DNA of 64,000 nucleotides from positions 201,551,621 through 201,615,620 of the forward strand of contig OV884057.1 in the NCBI GenBank assembly GCA_930367215.1. The letters are read 5' to 3'. Below, one piece after another: positions 10,215 through 21,061 of this stretch. Made by a program: the position numbers and the translations under genes. Positions within the stretch are counted from its first letter, which is position 1. Every line of letters starts with the position of its first letter. The notes under the pieces are model-generated. The model saw only the letters and a program-made list of their open reading frames with translations, had not been told where the DNA came from and ran no database searches. The DNA is from Pollenia angustigena. Lineage: Eukaryota > Arthropoda > Insecta > Diptera > Polleniidae.

Positions 10215-11135
10215 AGGGTTATGGAGTTTATGAAGCTATTACTTTTAGTGATGCAGTCAACTTCATTAAAATCGGGTTGAAAGCTTGTGAAAGGCAGAAA
10301 TTGCCCCATACCTCCCCTGAACAACTGTATAGCTTATCTGTCCATATAGATATGGATCTATCTTTGTTTTAAATTTCATTAAAATCGGTTTGATAGTTTC
10401 CCTCGTGGTCCTACGGTTTGGCCCATTTTGAATAGGATTGGTCCTTGTGCCAATAAGAACCTATGCCCCAAATTTTATCAAATTATCTTCCAAATTGCGA
10501 CCTGTACTTTGCGTACAAGGTAACATGGATAGCCAGCCAGCCAGCCTGCCAGCCAGTCGGACGGACATCGTTAGTTCGACTCAGAAAATGATTCTGAGTC
10601 GATCGGTATACTTTAAGGTGGGTCTAGGACCATTATTTTTAGGCGTTACACACATCAGCACAAATGCATAATACCCCAGCGGTAAATATTGAAAGGACCT
10701 CAAGTGGCAGGCCTTTTTGAAGGCCTCCATACTCCTTTCTAAAAAATTCGCTTCGCATGATATCCTGCCTTCAGAAGTATGCCTTCTAGAAGGTATAAAC
10801 TTCTTTTTAAAAGACCTTCTGAAATATTCAGTACACATTCGCTACTCCCTTCTTTGAGAAGGGAGAAAGGAAGGTGTTCAGTTTTATTTACTTTTTATTT
10901 TTAGTGACCTTCCTTACTCCCTTCTTTGGGAAGGGATCGAAGTTGTTTTTAAAGGAAGTGTGGAAGGCCTTGCGCCCAATGACAACCTGTGTAAAAAATA
11001 AATAAGTATGGAATGCGGCGAGAAGGGCTTCTGACTGCTTGTGACTGCTAAATAAGGCCTTCTATTAGGCCTCTTTACTCATTCTATTTACCGCTGGGAC
11101 CCTCTCCACTATTGTGGTGTGGGTATAAAAACAAT
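10215..11135 (+). mobile_element. Non-autonomous Helitron (DINE-1-like), interrupted by a 420-bp insertion
   Basis: It contains the phrases shared with the Helitron relic's 3' end: CAAATTATCTTCCAAATTGC, GACGGACATCGTTAGTTCGA, then the 9-bp-stem hairpin GACTCAGAA-AATGA-TTCTGAGTC. An internal run of CCAGCCAGCCAGCCTGCCAG is the short tetranucleotide-like tract typical of DINE-1-type elements. After the insertion (10677-11096) the 3' end resumes as CTCTCCACTATTGTGGTGTG followed by GGTATAAAAA. A second full copy is at 19215-19630. Confidence 0.75.
10677..11096. mobile_element. hAT-like MITE inserted in a Helitron
   Basis: Ends are inverted repeats CAGCGGTAAAT, the CAGNG start typical of hAT. Comparison with the uninterrupted Helitron at 19215-19630 shows the insertion falls in ATAATACCC|TCTCCAC. 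The 8-bp duplication is degraded (ATACCC on the left, GGACCC on the right). The interior is full of AAGGCCTTC/GAAGGC-type palindromic phrases and has no credible ORF. Confidence 0.7.
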
Positions 11136-11408
11136 AATATACAGTACGAGTATTAAAAAATTAAAATTAATAATAATACAGGTTCAAATTTTTTCGTTTG
11201 CCAGAAATGATAGTTGTTGCAGTAGTAATTTGGAACGCAAATCGCGAATCTGCACTGCGTTTTTTTATCAACTCTAGTTTTCGCTTTTTTCTATTCTAGA
11301 TTGAAAGTGAAATTTTGAAGTTGTTTTCGATATTTCTTAAATTAGTAAATAGTTAACATTTCAAATCTTGTTTTTAAATTATTCTAAATATGTATTATCA
11401 ATACTTAC

Positions 11409-11539
11409 TCATATCTTTCTAAACCCAACAAAGCTTTGGGTTTAACATAATTACTGGGTATGTAGCCAACATTACCCATGGCATCTTTAACTTTCCACCA
11501 ATGTTCTTGGGAATCATCAATTACTTCATATTCAGCATT
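11409..11539 (-). CDS. Btk29A: Btk29A exon: SH3 C-terminal half
   Basis: A 131-bp exon, acceptor GTCTTTTAG, donor GTAAGT. It reads NAEYEVIDDSQEHWWKVKDA, MGNVGYIPSNYVKPKALLGL and ERYE (the last codon split). The double Trp (HWWK) and the G-Y-I-P-S-N-Y motif are the ligand-binding landmarks of SH3 domains. The exon continues into the SH3-SH2 connector. Proline-rich-ligand binding and intramolecular control of the kinase are known for the family. Confidence 0.97.
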
Positions 11540-12323
11540 CTAAAAGACAAAAGACAAACAAGTTAAAACAAAAAACAAAAAAGTTAATATAGTTAAACTA
11601 AAGCCCTGGTTCTGAAAATCGAAATTAATTGAAATCAAAATTAAATAAATTTCGGCAAATGATTTTGCTTCTATCGGGTGTTTATTTTAAGCTTTACTTT
11701 GAAAAAAATAAATCTGTTTGCGAAGTTCATGAATATCGAAAAATTAATTTAGAAGTCCATATATATTTTGAAAATCCCCATTCTGAATCCAAAACCTGTT
11801 TCAAGAAAGTTTTATGGTTTCTGAGAAATTAGGCATTAATTTCGCTCCATAGCAACTATTTTAAAGCTAGTTAAGTATTGTTTTGCTCTATACGCCACTG
11901 TTTGGCGAATTAAGTAAATTCCTCAAGCAAAAACGCACAAAATAAATTTCACTCTTGCTTTGCTTCAATGCTTTAAGAAAGAAAGAAAGTTGTTTAAGCA
12001 AAAGCAAAATAAAATGACAATAACACAATACACATCAGTAAATATGGGCATTTCCATTTTGACGTGACGTGATATTTGTACGACAAAATGCAAAAGTAAT
12101 GAAGTAGCACTATATTCAGAAAAAATTTCCAGCAATCGACGCTAAAAATATGCGCTGGCGTGACATTAAAAAAACAGAAGTGTACTTTGACTTGCTTTAC
12201 AAAACTGAATATGACTGCGAATTGAGCAAGACGTTTTGTATAAAACCTTTTTTAGTGAACTTTGGACTTAAATAGATTTATTTTTCAAGCTATCAAATTT
12301 AAAAATCTTCGCTCGTTTAAAGG
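11540..12323. other. Intronic spacer
   Basis: Btk29A intron sequence between the two SH3 exons. No exon, TE domain or RNA gene recognised. An ORF at 11629-11832 has no recognisable composition and is not conserved with anything known to me. Confidence 0.4.
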
Positions 12324-12573
12324 TACATATGAACATTTTCAGCGAAAGTCTAGTTTTTTTTAATGTAACGCCAGAATACAAATAAGATTGTATTTAAGGG
12401 CCATGTTGTTCAACCGTTATCCCGTTTGTTACTAAATGTAGAGCTAGTTGCGCTTTTACACCAAAATATAAAAAAGTAAACTATACATATAAAATGTTTT
12501 GAGAAACAATTTAAGTTACTTCTGGCGTTACGTTACAAAAAGTAGACTTTTCGCTGGAACTGTCCATATACGT
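12324..12573. mobile_element. MITE with long inverted repeats, about 250 bp
   Basis: The left end ACATATGAACATTTTCAGCG then AAAGTCTAG, and TGTAACGCCAGAA further in, is mirrored by TTCTGGCGTTACGTTACA, AGTAGACTTTTCGCTGGAAC and GTCCATATACGT at the right. A related but window-truncated sequence lies at 63880-64000; the shared phrases are TGTATTTAAG, CCATGTTNTTCAA and TAGTTGCGCTTT. Confidence 0.7.
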
Positions 12574-13127
12574 GTGCAGCACAAAAAGCTATTTTATAAA
12601 AAACAAATTAAGAAAAGTTGCATATGCGGCACAAAACAATAATTTTAACTTTTAATAAAATACTATTAACTTCTAAGTTCATTCATGAACGTTCACAAAA
12701 AAATAAATTTTTCTTCAAAACGTCTTCCGGAAGAAGGTGCAAAATACAAAAAAAATCTATCGGGTATATTTATTTTCGTTTTTCTCCACTACGGCTTTTT
12801 GGCCTATGCGGCAAAGCAATAATGAGCTGATGTACAACCAGATATTTGTTTGTAGAAATTGTAGGCATTATTCTCGCATATTTTTTATATTACTTGAAAC
12901 AGGGATATTTGAAAAAAAAGGTCAAAAATTGTATTAAGAGCGCAGAAAAAGGTCATATTGATATTTTAGTATCACAGCGGTAACGCTGATTGTACATTTT
13001 GCAAACGTTTCCGAAATGTTTTGTTTGTTTTCATATATTTATTTATATTTCAAAACATTTTCTATTTTAAAGATATGGGTTTAATTGAAGATTCTTGTTA
13101 GGAACAAAATAAATTTTCTAAACTCAC

Positions 13128-13208
13128 CTTTTCCAATGACAAATCCCCTCCCTCAATAGCTTTGAAGGGATATAAAGCTACGACAATTTTAACAAAATGA
13201 GAATTGTC
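13128..13208 (-). CDS. Btk29A: Btk29A exon: SH3 N-terminal half
   Basis: An 81-bp exon of 27 whole codons, acceptor TTTTATAG and donor GTGAGT. It reads DNSHFVKIVVALYPFKAIEG, GDLSLEK. The ALYPF motif (the ALYDF strand of SH3 domains) and G-D-L-S-L-E are diagnostic. Phase 0 at both ends joins cleanly to NAEYEV of the next exon. Confidence 0.96.
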
Positions 13209-13294
13209 CTATAAAATAATAGAAAAGTAAAACACACATTAATTTTCAATAAAAGAAAGAATAATAAAAAAAAAAACATTAACAAAAACTCTAC

Positions 13295-13411
13295 CTTAGC
13301 TTTTGAATTTGGTGTTCCTGGAGTTGGTATACCACCTGGCATTGTGTTATCCAATAATGAACCGTTACCGTTTAATAAATTTGGCGACTGTTTAAATGTG
13401 GATACCGATGA
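13295..13411 (-). CDS. Btk29A: Btk29A exon: linker
   Basis: A 117-bp exon of 39 whole codons, acceptor TTTTGTTTTACAG, donor GTAGAG. It reads SSVSTFKQSPNLLNGNGSLL, DNTMPGGIPTPGTPNSKAK. This low-complexity Ser/Pro/Gly linker precedes the SH3 domain in Drosophila Btk29A, where the IPTPGTPNSKAK stretch is conserved. Predicted disordered. Confidence 0.93.
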
Positions 13412-13522
13412 CTGTAAAACAAAAAAATATTTTTTTTTATTAATACCACAAAATAAATTGAACAAGTTTTGACAATTATTAATAATAGAAAGAAAGAATA
13501 GTTGTGTTAAGATTTAAATTAC

Positions 13523-13659
13523 CTGTGGGTGCAGTGATGTAGGCGTTGAGCTGCCTAAACTGCCAGAACTATTGTGATGCAAACTAAATTGACTTGTTGA
13601 GGTGGAATTATTTGGACTAATGCTGCGTTGTGAAATCTGGGCGGGAGAACTGCCAGTGC
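13523..13659 (-). CDS. Btk29A: Btk29A exon: Ser/Asn-rich linker
   Basis: A 137-bp exon, acceptor TTATTTTTAG, donor GTAATT. The first two bases complete a split codon; then TGSSPAQISQRSISPNNSTS, TSQFSLHHNSSGSLGSSTPT and SLHPQ. This corresponds to the segment after the Tec-homology (Btk) motif in the long Drosophila isoform. It is the most upstream Btk29A exon found. The exons for the PH domain and zinc-binding Btk motif, or an alternative first exon, were not seen in 13660-64000 and likely lie beyond the window. Confidence 0.92.
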
Positions 13660-14613
13660 CTAAAAATAAGTTAAGAATAAAACAAAAACAATTAGTATGT
13701 TTTTTTGATCAGTTAATCAAAACAAAAAGATTTTACACTATTAAAATGGTTGGCTGTCAATTAATTGCTATGTAAACTTTTGTTTAATTTTTAGAGTTGA
13801 AATTAATTTCTTTTATTTCTATTCATTTCCAGCTTATGGTCAATTAGCTTTTATATTTTTTTTTTTTACTAATTTACAAATTAACTTTATCTCTATTGTT
13901 GATATTTGATAAAGTGATAAATTTTCCAAAAATTTTAAATCTCTGGCGGCTTTTGATTTAAATTTTTTATTTTTCTCAAGTCTTTTGTTTGTCAACAAGT
14001 TTTTTGTTTAAATCTTTTCTATTGTATTCATTTTTCTTTAGGACTTTTTTTTTTTTTTAATTAAAAAAAGTTTGTGGGGTTAAATAAATTTATGTAAGAC
14101 TTGATTAAGTTCAGTATGGAGTGAGAGTTTTGTTATTAAAATTTAATATTGGGCAATTACAATAAATTCGGGTTAATGTTTTTAAAATTCAAAATTTACA
14201 AAAATTCAGTTTGAATTTAAACAACAATTTCGATAACAAAAATCATTTCTTTAAAAATCTCGTTTAATACAAAAATTTGATTTTGAACATCCGCATTTTG
14301 TTGGATTTGTATATATTGGACAATTACAAAATACTGGGTCAATATTGATAAAGATTTCATTGAAATCATATCACTGTTAGTTAAAAAGAAATTGGTTGAG
14401 ATTGACTCTACGTTTTCAATACAAAAATAATTTTTGGGACTTAAAATCAAATTTGTTTTTATTTATTTTTTTTCAACTTGACAAATGCCTTCTTGTCATT
14501 CAAAGTGCACATAGGCAGACATAAAAAAAAAAAAAAAATCGGTTAGCAAAAATCACTTATAAAGTCAAAATAAATTTTTGATATAAAAAGAATAAACTAT
14601 TTCCATCAAAACA
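13660..14613. other. Intronic AT-rich spacer
   Basis: Upstream intron of Btk29A. Long T and A runs only; no exon or transposon end recognised. Confidence 0.4.
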
Positions 14614-14939
14614 GGGGGTCTACTCTCTATTGCGATGCGAAAACAATTTCGATGCGAAAGCTAAATGGCAACTTGGTACTCTCTATCACTTTCGCAAAAT
14701 TTTCTGAAAATAAAGCGATAGTGGCAATAAAAATAAAAGATGGCGCGGATTTACAGTAATGAAATGCCAAAGTATGTAAAAATATTTGAAATGGGAAAAT
14801 TTAAATAAAATAAAAGTGATGATTTACCAAAAGAAAAAAAATTAAAAGATGCGAAAGACACATGCGCAAACGTATTGAAGAGTACCAATCTCTAGATTTG
14901 CTACAATTTTCTTTCGCATCGCAATAGAGAGTAGCCCCC
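14614..14939. mobile_element. MITE, about 326 bp
   Basis: Ends are inverted repeats: GGGGGTCTACTCTCTATTGC then GATGCGAAA on the left; the right end is its complement with one T missing. Subterminal inverted phrases TTGGTACTCTCTA / AGAGTACCAA also pair. A diverged relative lacking the ends lies at about 20573-20780, with matching phrases AAAGATG, CAGTAATGAAATG and AGTGATGATTT. Confidence 0.85.
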
Positions 14940-15185
14940 ATGAATCCATTTTCAACAGCAAAAATAGTTTTTGTATTTTTAAAATCATTTCTATAGCCAA
15001 AAAATTATTACAGAGGGGTTCAAAGCAGTGTTCGACAACAAACACTTAATATCGCTCCTTAGTGTTCGGTAGATTTGTGGAAAACACAAACGCTTATAGT
15101 GTTTGTGTAGAAAATCATTAAAACAAATAACTTTTCCATTTTTGTCATCTTTCAAAATCAAAAATAATACTGATGATGAGAAAAT

Positions 15186-16377
15186 TTATGCCCCTATTGC
15201 GGTTCTCCACTTTTGTAACAGTTTGGTTGTCTTTGATAAATTCACATTGCCATTCTCAACTAAACTGGCAGTTGGCTATTCAGTTGTGTATCTGTTTGTT
15301 TCGTGGTATTGCCGTTTTCAACTTTGTAAAAGTTTGGTTGACAAAAATGTTAAATACACACAACTGCTAAAAAGTAGTTGTGTTATTGGCAGTTAAAGTT
15401 TATTTTATTTAATTTCGGTGAAAATCGAAAACAAAATGGAGAAATGGTATATATAAATTTTTGTAATAACTATTTCGGTTTATTTAAAAAACTTTTATTA
15501 GTTTGAAAATAAAAACGAAACCTCTTCTCGTCAAGAGAAACTTAGAAATTGTTCGCGGAAAACACCAGTTTGGTATGATGAAAAATTCATGTAAGCAGTT
15601 ATGGGAAGAGTTTATAGTGGAGTTAAATAGTTTGGGACCACGACAAAAACTTCTTTTAAACACTTATAATCTTCTTAATCTAATTATAATATTCTTGGCA
15701 CAGGTTTGGATACACTAAAAGGCAAGTATAAAGAAAAAACTTGCCAAAAATAAAATAAACACTCAAGCGACGGGGGAGGGCTATCACAAGAAGTTTTATT
15801 AAATAGCCTTAAGGATACTGTTTCGCTCTTGTATTGCAAGTCCGGCCAAGTATTTGGTGTTGAAAATATTCCACCATCAAGTGACAATTTTACTGAGTTA
15901 GTTTAACCAATAATACAGCCAGAAGATTCGCCAACAGCTACCCCAACCAGAAGAGGAACTCATCCGGCACAAGAAAGTTTCGTTACTTATTAGGAATTCT
16001 TACTTGGCACTGGAAAGTTCAAGAGGGTTGGACTAATCACGAATTTGTCTTCTTGTATGTAGAGCATTCATACAAGAGTTTTCTTTTTCATCAACATAAA
16101 TAAGTTGACACTAATATCAATTATAAATACTGTTTATTCAACACAACAATTAGAAATACTTTTAGTTTAAAAAATTAATTAATTTTATAAAATTTTCACT
16201 TGTCAAACGTTATATTTAAAGTTGGCAAATCGATATTTTAAGTTGGCAACTTTAAAGCAAACTCAACCAAAAACAGTTGAGTATCACAATACCTAAAATG
16301 AGTTTGGTTGTGCATAAGTTGGGTTGACTCCAACACGACCAAACTGAGTTGAGTGGAGAACCGCAATAGGGGCATTA
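15186..16377 (+). mobile_element. PIF/Harbinger-like element with broken Myb/SANT-like gene
   Basis: The element is 15189-16374, flanked by TTA (15186-15188 and 16375-16377), a duplication expected for PIF/Harbinger. Inverted repeats are TGCCCCTATTGCGGTTCTCC followed by ACT. Subterminal AGTTTGGTTGT phrases appear in both orientations. The only coding relic is a Myb/SANT-like regulatory protein; no DDE transposase is visible, so the element is non-autonomous. PIF/Harbinger elements typically encode a transposase plus a Myb/SANT-like partner, which fits. Confidence 0.85.
15503..15890 (+). pseudogene. Myb/SANT-like DNA-binding protein relic
   Basis: Following a partly frame-preserved path gives GKHQFGMMKNSCKQLWEEFI, VELNSLGPRQK, then after an interruption QVW, KKKLAKNKINTQATGGGLSQ, EVLLNSLKDTVSLL and VFGVENIPPSSDNFTELV. 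The W-E-E-F...LNSLGP block and the TGGGxSQE linker match the Myb/SANT-like regulatory domain common in insect and PIF/Harbinger-associated proteins. A central segment between LGPRQK and the second helix seems replaced by unrelated AT-rich sequence, and in-frame stops occur. Not functional. Confidence 0.7.
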
Positions 16378-16747
16378 ATTCCGTTCGGTTTTTTAAACCA
16401 AAAACTTCATTGTGTTCGATTCGACTTATTAATGTTCGTCCCTGATGGCTGGCAAAACAAACCCAAACAATTTTTACAAAAACTAAATATTTATTTTTTT
16501 ATTTATTTAATAGATATTTTTTATCAATATTTACAAAGGTAAGTCATAAAAATTTGTAGGTCTTATGTATCTATATTTGGCTTAACTATAATAGTTGTGA
16601 GCCATGTTGGCATTTTAAAGCTGATTTTATTTAAATTTTAATTAAATTAATTTATAAGCAAATTTACTTTGGTTCTACCAAATTTAAAATTTATTATATA
16701 AAAAAGAAAATTATACATTAAAAATTAATAACAAATTTTAAAAGAAT

Positions 16748-18150
16748 TTAATTGAATTCATTTAGGATTAGTTTTCTGTACTTTAAACAAATTTCCACAC
16801 ATTTGTTTAAACTATAGTTATTATTATCGTTGCCATTAAGTATATTTAATACGTCGTTCATATCCAAAAAGGTTTAACTAAAATATTTAAACCGGAACTC
16901 ATTAAAAATAGGACAAACTCCTAAGAAGTGAAACGTATTCTGATTATTAGACTTGTAGCACGCGACGAAAATTCTGAAGTAAAAATAGGATTTGTGCTAA
17001 AAGTAAATTGCGGCTACAAATCATGAAATTGTGAGCCTCTTGCATAATATATAAGATCTTCTCTTTCCGTTGTTTTTAAAAGTTCAAGTATTAGTTTCCA
17101 GTATTCACACAGGGGTTTAGTAGCATTTTTATCTTAGGATGATTTATATATTTTGACCATTTTGATGCAATCGTCATTTTCGCTGTTGTTAATTTGTTTC
17201 CTAAGTGCTTTGTAAAAGATAAGTTAAAATTGATATCCATTCCCAGATATCTGTAGTTATTGACAATTTCTATATTACGTTCTTCAAAATTCCACTTAGT
17301 ATTATTGGATATTCTTACACCACTACGAAAAACAACTATCTTTGATTTTTCCAAATTTAACTTAAGACACCACATCAAGCAGTAAGATTGAAGAGCATCA
17401 ATCATGGTTTGCCGTTCACTTGGGAAATCGGACAAAATGACAAATGTCATCTGCGTATAGAAGAATTTTTTTTTTTTTTTTATTATTTATTCAAACTTTA
17501 TTTATATAATATACAACAAAATAATGAATTGCCTCAGCGTCACTTGGACATTATTGAGGCTGCAACTCCGCCAGGAAGGAAATCAGCTAAGTCATTAAGA
17601 TACAATGCAAACAAAATTGGACTAAGTATGCATCATTGTTTAACGCCACCGTTAACATTAAAAGGTTCAGAAAACGTATTTCCATACAGGACTTGACTAG
17701 ACGTGTTTTCGTATGTAAGCTGTAGAATACGAACAATTTTTGATGATAATCCCATAGTTGATAATTTATAAAAAAGCAAATTTCTGGGAACCAAATCAAA
17801 AGCACAGGAAAAGTCCACAAAAAATGCGTATTTGTTCTTACCATTTATTTTGTTTAAGTGTACAATATTTGTCAGATTGAACACGTTTTCAACTGTCGAG
17901 TAATTTTTTCTGAAACCAGCTTGATATTTGTTTAATATGGAATATTTTTCGATCCAATTTGTTATGCGATTTAAAATTATGTTGTTAAAGATTTTGCACA
18001 GGGTATCAATTAGTGATAAGACACGGTAATTTGAAGCGCAATTGGGATCACCTTTTTTTTAAAAGTGGTATTAATGGTTTTAAAGCGTGTTGGAACATTT
18101 TCGTGCAAAAATATGTAGTTGAGAACTGAAAGTATTTCCGTAGACAAAAA
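16748..18150 (-). mobile_element. Non-LTR retrotransposon ORF2 relic (reverse transcriptase)
   Basis: On the minus strand, from 18150 down: LSVLNYIFLHENVPTRFKTI, KKGDPNCASNYRVLSLIDTL, YQAGFRKNYSTVENVFNLTN, FFVDFSCAFDLVPRNLLFYK, NGGVKQ then ILSPILFALYLNDLADFLPG (17640-17560), the intact YADDI box (about 17445), then VILSDFPSERQTMIDALQSY and NNYRYLGMD. The C-terminal part ends NTFHFLGVCPIFNEFRFKYF and a Tyr/Asn-rich tail, stop at about 16748. A one-base frameshift follows YADD, a stop replaces the Cys of the expected GVKQGC, and an A-rich block is inserted at 17460-17520. Both catalytic Asp codons of YADD survive, but the frame is broken. Clade assignment is uncertain. Confidence 0.85.
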
Positions 18151-18689
18151 CAAAATACACATACGAAAAAATACACAAAAAGCCAGAAAAATAATTTAAA
18201 TAAACAAAACATATACACAATACACAAGTTGCTAAAATTTTTAATTTGTTCATTTCTTTATCAATGTAAAAAAAGAAACATTATAGAAAATTTAAATATA
18301 ATGTTTGTCGGCAGTATCACTACAATTGTTCTGTTTTTTAACGAAGAACAGAATACTATATAATGTTCGGCTCTTTCTTGAAAATAGTAACGAACGGTAT
18401 TAAGGGTTGTATTCGTCTACATAAACACTAAAAAATAGATATTGTTCCTGGGTGTGTGAGCCGAACGCTAAATAATGTTCTGTTTATTTTCGAACAGTTC
18501 AAATTATGGAAATTTTGCTTAAACTTTTGCAGAAACAAAACTTTGTTTTTTATTACATTTTTAGGGTAATATTTCATTGTTTCATAATTTTTTACTTAAA
18601 AAATAAAAAAAAATTTTTTGTTATTTCTGTTTTGCGAATAATTTGCATTCAAACAAGAAAGTTTGTTGTTTAAGTCTTTTGTTTTCATA

Positions 18690-19132
18690 AGCACCAGAGT
18701 CCCAATAAAAAATTTTATCATTTTGCGAAGCACTAAAGGTACATTTAAAAAAATAAGCGCACAACCATGCGCTACGCAATAAGACATACAGAAATGCAGT
18801 AAAGTAAGTGAAAGAACTCTCAACAACTTTTATAAAAACAAAATAAAATTTCAAGTGCTACGGCATTCCCTTACTACGAAGCAGGTTTGTAAGGGAGAAT
18901 ACTAAAAAAATAACTGTATCAAAACATTCCGTGTGTAAATATGATCGTTTCATCCAACAATGTTTATGTGCGCTGAATAATGCGCTTTATGTATCAAAAA
19001 TGTATTGCTTCAAAGTGGGAACTCGCCATATAAAATTCATGTCTTCCGTAAGCGCAATGGTAAGCGAAACCCTTCTGTTTCTCCCTTACAAACCTGCTTC
19101 GTTGGAAGCTCCATTTTTTATTGGGGTGTCAC
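18690..19132. mobile_element. Probable foldback element
   Basis: GTCCCAATAAAAAA near 18697 is mirrored by TTTTTTATTGGGG near 19118, and ACGAAGCAGGTTTGTAAGGG (about 18874-18893) is mirrored by CCCTTACAAACCTGCTTCGT (19082-19101). The arms are unequal and degraded. No coding content. Confidence 0.5.
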
Positions 19133-19214
19133 ATCGTAAAACTTGAAAAACTTATGCGGGTTTTCTTAATGCATTCTTTGGAAATCAAATAAATATATAA
19201 TCAATTTAAATAAA

Positions 19215-19630
19215 ACAGGTAAGAAAGTATAGTCGTTCAAGCCCGACCACATGATACCCTACATCACAGCATTAAAAAACACATCATGCTTATGTGTCCA
19301 TAGAAATATGGATTTATCTATGTTTATACATTTCATTAAAATCGGTTTGATAGTTTCTGAGAGGAAGAAATTTCCCCCTTTCTTCCCTCGTGATCCTACG
19401 ATTCGGCCCACTTGCAATAGGCTTGGTCCTTGTGCCAATAAGAACCTATGACACAAGGTTACATGTACAGCCAGCCTGCCAGCCGGACGGACGTCGTTAG
19501 TTGGACTCAGAAAGTGATTCTGAGTCGAATCGGTATACTTTAAGGTGGGTCTAGGACCAATATTTTAAGGTGTTACACACATCAGCACAAATGCATAATA
19601 CCCTTTCCACTATTGTGGTATGGGTATAAA
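19215..19630 (+). mobile_element. Non-autonomous Helitron (DINE-1-like), most complete copy
   Basis: It starts near AGTCGTTCAAGCCCGACCAC and runs through CATTAAAATCGGTTTGATAG, GCCTGCCAGCCGGACGGACG, the stem-loop GACTCAGAA/TTCTGAGTC, and the 3' phrase CTTTCCACTATTGTGGTATG followed by GGTATAAAAA. It aligns end to end with the copy at 10215-11135 once that copy's insertion is removed. No ORF is credible. Confidence 0.75.
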
Positions 19631-20572
19631 AACACATAACTTGAAGTTACGAACCAGAAATACGAAGCTATTTATTTTAAATACTGTCTTAAATTTTTTT
19701 CCCTATATTCATAAAAAATATTTCTTTATAAACAAATTTTCATAAAAAAACCTGAACTGAAATATTTTTAATGAAATAAATCCCCATCATAAAACAATTA
19801 GCCAAAAAAATATTAAAATTTGTACAGTTATTTCAATCATTTTTTACATTTTTTTTAGGTTAATGATACCCTAATATGTGTTTTTAATTGATGATTTAAT
19901 ACATACCTTGTGTTTTTTAAACTTATTATAAACCAAATTTTTAAATGTTTTTTTTACTAATTTGTTAATAATTTTAGGAAGTTCTTCTTAACACTCATTA
20001 TATTGTATGAACGTAATGAATCATTGTTTAATTTCGTATTTTTTCACACTTTAAGCAAATAATATCAGGTCTTTTATTTTGAAAAAACAATTTTTATAAT
20101 CGTATTACAAATTTACTAACAATTAATCATTGAATTATTAAAATGTGCATAAACTAATATTTAAAAAAAATAGTAAATTATGGCTTGTGTTACCAAAAAA
20201 GTAAAAAAAAAAACATTTGTATGATTTCCAAATATAAATTAGTTTTTAGGTATTAGTTAAGAATTTCTTAACATCTGCTTAAAAGAAAATTTTTAGCAGT
20301 GGTGGGCAACAAACATACATTGATAAATATACTTGCATGTGTCAAGCAGCAAACACTTTATAAAAATACCAAACAAATCAACAGCAGAATGAAAACACAT
20401 TAATGTGTTTTTCATTTTTGTAATTAACGAAAATCTTAGCCCTCTCGTAGAGACTATTACAAAATATTTTGGAGCTAACAAGCATGCAGAGAAATCGAAG
20501 ACAAGACGGATGTTTTGGAAAATTTTTAAGAGCTCGGTCCAATTGGCCAAATCGTTGTTGATTGTATTGAAA

Positions 20573-20780
20573 TCTTAGGATCTAGCAAAATGCCAATCTG
20601 GTTCTTTCTGTCACTTTATCAGAACTTTTTAAAAATGAAACAATACTGGCAACAAAAATTAAAGATGCCGAAGATGGGCAGTAATGAAATGTCAAAATAT
20701 ATAAAAAAAAAAAAATTTGAAAATTTTAAAACAAATAAATAGTGATGATTTGCGAAATGAAAAAAATAAAAAGATGTATT
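20573..20780 (+). repeat. Diverged partial copy of the 14614-14939 MITE
   Basis: Shared order of phrases with 14675-14850: TCACTTTATC, GGCAACAAAAATTAAAGATG, CAGTAATGAAATG, AATAGTGATGATTTGC, AAAAAGATG. The terminal GGGGGTCTACTC repeats are missing. It ends about 20 bp before the TAA duplication of the next element. Confidence 0.55.
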
Positions 20781-21061
20781 GTAAACTTTTTTTGTATATT
20801 AACAGCCATAGTCATAAAAAGTTATTTTAAGCTTATAGTATGTAATAACCAGGGAAACCAGAAAAATGCTCAAAAAAAAAAGCGTTTTAGGCGCATTAAA
20901 TATGCAGTTAAAACTTTAAAATATGCCCTGAAAACTGTTAAAAATATGCCCCAAAAAATTTAAAATTTGTAATTTTAAAACAAAATATTCAACAATTTAT
21001 TAATAGTTCCAGTTAATAAAAACAATCCTAAAATTATTATCGGTAAAGCCCAAACACCATA

